The notes under the pieces: model-generated | Seen by the model: only the letters and a program-made list of their open reading frames with translations | The model's database searches: none | What the model was told of the DNA's origin: nothing | Part shown: positions 61,980 to 64,000 of the stretch, piece after piece | How positions within the stretch are numbered: position 1 is the stretch's first letter | How the letters are laid out: each line of letters starts with the position of its first letter | Position numbers and translations under genes: made by a program | Assembly: GCA_020638465.1 (NCBI GenBank) | Contig: JACKIM010000001.1 | Location: forward strand, 434,001-498,000 | DNA: 64,000 bases | From: Geminicoccaceae bacterium | GTDB taxonomy: Bacteria; Pseudomonadota; Alphaproteobacteria; Geminicoccales; Geminicoccaceae | Direction of reading: 5' to 3'

Positions 61980-62621
61980 ATGACGCCGTTTGAAGCGACA
62001 AAGAGTGATATTCTGATCCGGCGCACTGATCGCGACCGGCAGGCGCTGGATCGTCTGCACCGCGACAAACGGGAGCGCGAGAAAGACGAAAAACGCCGCG
62101 ATACGGAAGACGGTCTTGTCGACATGGCACTCGTCGCGATGCAGGCGCTTGAACAGGAACTCCGTGAAACCATTGAAACGTACCAAACCGCGACGGTGCT
62201 TGCGTTGGAGGAAAACCGCAAGGCTCTCGAAGAGATTGAGCGGCAGCGGCAGGAGATGCTGGATCGTGCCTACGTCATGGATGACGGTCGCCGAGTATTC
62301 AAATCCCGGGACGGCGAGCGTGTGTTCGACGAATTCGGACAGCAAATCGGCAAGGACGAACTCGACCCCGATATGATCCCCAACGACCAAGATGTGTGGG
62401 AGGATTTCGACGAATTCAATTCGGGAAGGGACCGCCTGAAAGTGGAACGCGAGCAACTCCTGGACTATCAGGAGTTTCTCGACGAAGGGGAAGCGAAGCT
62501 CGACAAGGGCGGATTAAGCGACAACGAGAAGAAGACACTACGTCAGGAACTCGAAAGTGCCATGCCGATGTCCGTCCGCAAGCAGGTCACCGCCGCCGAT
62601 CCGACCAGGCCCGAAAAATAA
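61980..62621 (+). CDS. Coiled-coil hypothetical protein
   Basis: 213 aa, very charged, almost all helix. Long coiled-coil stretches (about 25-85 and 140-165), with a central turn DDGRRVFKSRDGERVFDEFG. The ATG follows the preceding stop without a gap. No domain recognised; mobile elements often carry such proteins as transfer or structural accessories. Confidence 0.7.
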   Translation: MTPFEATKSDILIRRTDRDRQALDRLHRDKREREKDEKRRDTEDGLVDMALVAMQALEQELRETIETYQTATVLALEENRKALEEIERQRQEMLDRAYVMDDGRRVFKSRDGERVFDEFGQQIGKDELDPDMIPNDQDVWEDFDEFNSGRDRLKVEREQLLDYQEFLDEGEAKLDKGGLSDNEKKTLRQELESAMPMSVRKQVTAADPTRPEK

Positions 62622-62840
62622 CACCGCCGACCTCGGCGCCGCCTTCCGTGATGTTGCCGTATCTCCGTCACAGTATGCGGCAAACCCCGCACTGGATCCC
62701 GCCGCACCGGGGATGTAGTATTGTTCAAAACTTTCGCCCCCTTGCACAGCGTCCTCACGCACAGAACCGCATAAAAGAAGAATTATTTACTGCTTTTGTT
62801 CTTAAATGTACGTGATATGTTCGTTTTGGAGGCGATCAGA

Positions 62841-64000
62841 TGCTTTTTGATGCAGATGCGGATTTTATTGCTACTCTAGATAGCTTGACACTGGTCGAAC
62901 TAATGAAGCGCCTTCTGCTGGCAGAAAGCCGTCTTGCCGGAATCTCGCTCAATGATGTCCATGTCCCTCTCCAAATTACGGTCCCCGACGGCGGGGAAGA
63001 TGGGCGTATTGAGTGGAAAGGAGGATTGGAGCGCACAGACTATTTTCCTGCCAAATTCACGATCTTCCAATGCAAAGCCCAGAAACTAACTGCAACCAAC
63101 ATTAGGAAAGAGATACTCAAAGGAACGTCAAAGGGAAAGCCTGCAAGCCTTAGCGAAGCCGTATCCGAAGTTCTCTGTCGACGAGGTGGATATGTAATTT
63201 TCTGTCGAGAGCCCATGACCGGGGAAAAGCGCGCCGCCCACATCAAGACAATAAAGACAGAGATCGCTAACGGTGGGGGAGATCCTCAAGTAGCCGCAAT
63301 CAATGTCTACGATGCGAACGCCATTGCTGATTGGGCAAATCGGCATCCAAGTGTAGCCCTGTGGCTTGCTTCTAAGCGCTCCGGCCGAAATTTGGCGGGA
63401 TTTCAGACGCATGATTCGTGGGGGCGTTCGCCCGAAATAGAACCGCCTTGGAAACTGAGTGACAAGCCACAATTCAGGCCAATCAATCGCAACGTTCCCC
63501 TTGAAATGCGCAATGATCCAGATCTGAGTTCTTGGACATTCCCGCAGGCCTCGCGCGAAGTTCGCGCCTTTTTGGAAGCCGATGATGGCGGAATAGTACG
63601 GGTCTTTGGCCCATCAGGTTTTGGAAAGTCACGCTTCGTTTATGAACTTTTCCAAAGTGGGAATGACCTGGACGCGAAGATAGAAGCCGCGTCGCTCATC
63701 TATTGTAACGCTTTGATTCCCGGCGCTGAAGTCGCAAAACTTGCAATTGAAGCGGCAGATGCTCAGATGCCGTTAATACTGGCAGTCGATGAATGCGATG
63801 ATGGTCTTCACCTCAAACTGGCAGATATTGTCAAACGAAGGGGATCTCTCGTTCGCTTGATCACCATCGATATCGAAACAAAAATCCGTCAAGCCACAAA
63901 CACCCTGACCATCAGTGTCGAGAAGTCAGACGACGATCTTATTAGAGAAATTGCGCACGGTGTTGCGCCCTCTCTATCTGCGTCCGCACAGACCTTTATA
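62841..64000 (+). CDS. Nuclease-STAND ATPase (Avs-like), 3' end outside window
   Basis: 386 codons visible, open at the window end. A PD-(D/E)xK-like nuclease region at about 35-90: PDGGEDG (49-55) and FQCKA (76-80) give the D...QxK order of Mrr-type and DUF4297-type nucleases. A P-loop follows: GPSGFGKSR (257-265) and Walker B ILAVDECDD (313-321). This nuclease plus STAND-NTPase order matches Avs anti-phage sensors, which end in C-terminal TPR-like recognition repeats that should lie past 64,000. GGAGG precedes ATG 62841. The gene is AT-richer than its surroundings, a sign of recent arrival. Other STAND or McrB-like systems remain possible. Confidence 0.8.

Larger units (their letters stand above)
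45628..64000. mobile_element. Integrated mobile element (left part) at tRNA-Ala
   Basis: Starts at tRNA-Ala with a serine recombinase at the tip. The region carries an IS200 copy, a VirD4/TraG-like coupling ATPase with an operon of small envelope proteins, a PIN/antitoxin pair, ArdC-like and ParB-like proteins, a zeta kinase, a resolvase and a STAND-ATPase gene. These are classes typical of integrative conjugative or mobilisable elements, and none of the flanking housekeeping functions occur. No relaxase, VirB channel genes or right end are visible, so whether it is self-transmissible cannot be said. Confidence 0.8.

Noticed and set aside
45666..64000. Second copy of the tRNA-Ala 3' end (attR)
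   Set aside because: I saw no repeat of the 38-base tRNA segment in the window; the right end must be outside.
1..64000. CRISPR arrays, rRNA operons, riboswitches
   Set aside because: No regularly spaced direct repeats, rRNA sequence or recognisable aptamer consensus was seen by eye.

Overview
The window is a high-GC bacterial chromosome segment that looks alphaproteobacterial, probably Rhodospirillales-like. The evidence is gene content and order: aroA-cmk-rpsA next to a TIGR02300 zinc-ribbon protein and tRNA-Ala, ilvI-ilvN-ilvC beside miaA and a divergent serB, pyrB followed by a dihydroorotase-like pyrC, and gloB divergent from a methyltransferase. The genus cannot be read from sequence alone.

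Bases 1-45,589 are mostly core metabolism. In order they hold: a 5'-cut zincin and an unknown gene; a DhaL/SDR pair; a sulfur cluster (cysteine synthase, mercaptopyruvate sulfurtransferase, GNAT); a ferric-iron binding protein; a rhodanese and a PLP decarboxylase; an HNH protein and a TauE exporter; pyrB with a catalytically degenerate pyrC; an LLM oxidoreductase; gloB and a methyltransferase; the preT-preA pyrimidine-reducing pair and a DMT transporter; gpt; a DUF1192/Nudix pair; a fused membrane/spermidine-synthase protein; a J-domain protein; the ilv operon; and miaA/serB. From 31.1 to 34.6 kb lies a cassette of SxtJ-like, DUF5989 (SxtK-like) and NodU-type carbamoyltransferase (SxtI-like) genes with an SGNH hydrolase. 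After it come a lone TRAP large permease, a crotonase lacking both catalytic glutamates, a ParA-like ATPase, and an intracellular-type subtilase with a small partner. Remnants of an IS66 transposase abut a broken ridA. Then follow rpsA, cmk, aroA and the TIGR02300 gene.

At 45,590 a tRNA-Ala(GGC) marks the left end of an integrated element that runs past the window end. A large serine recombinase reads into the tRNA and takes its stop codon from it. The element carries an IS200-type insertion that ends a VirD4/TraG-like coupling ATPase early, and a seven-gene overlapping operon of membrane/envelope proteins feeding into that ATPase. It also carries two unknown cargo genes (an ankyrin-like protein and an HExxH protein), a PIN/antitoxin pair with a palindromic operator candidate, an ArdC-like protein behind a 450-bp gene-free region with a long inverted repeat, a large ParB-like protein, a zeta-type kinase with a small partner, a resolvase, a Tai/Rap1a-like secreted protein and a coiled-coil protein. 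The last gene, open at the window end and visibly AT-richer, combines a PD-(D/E)xK-like nuclease region with a STAND-type P-loop ATPase. That is the layout of Avs-class anti-phage sensors.

The element reads as a mobilisable or conjugative island whose transfer ATPase has been damaged and whose cargo is stability and probably defence genes. No relaxase, T4SS channel genes or right attachment site are visible in the window.
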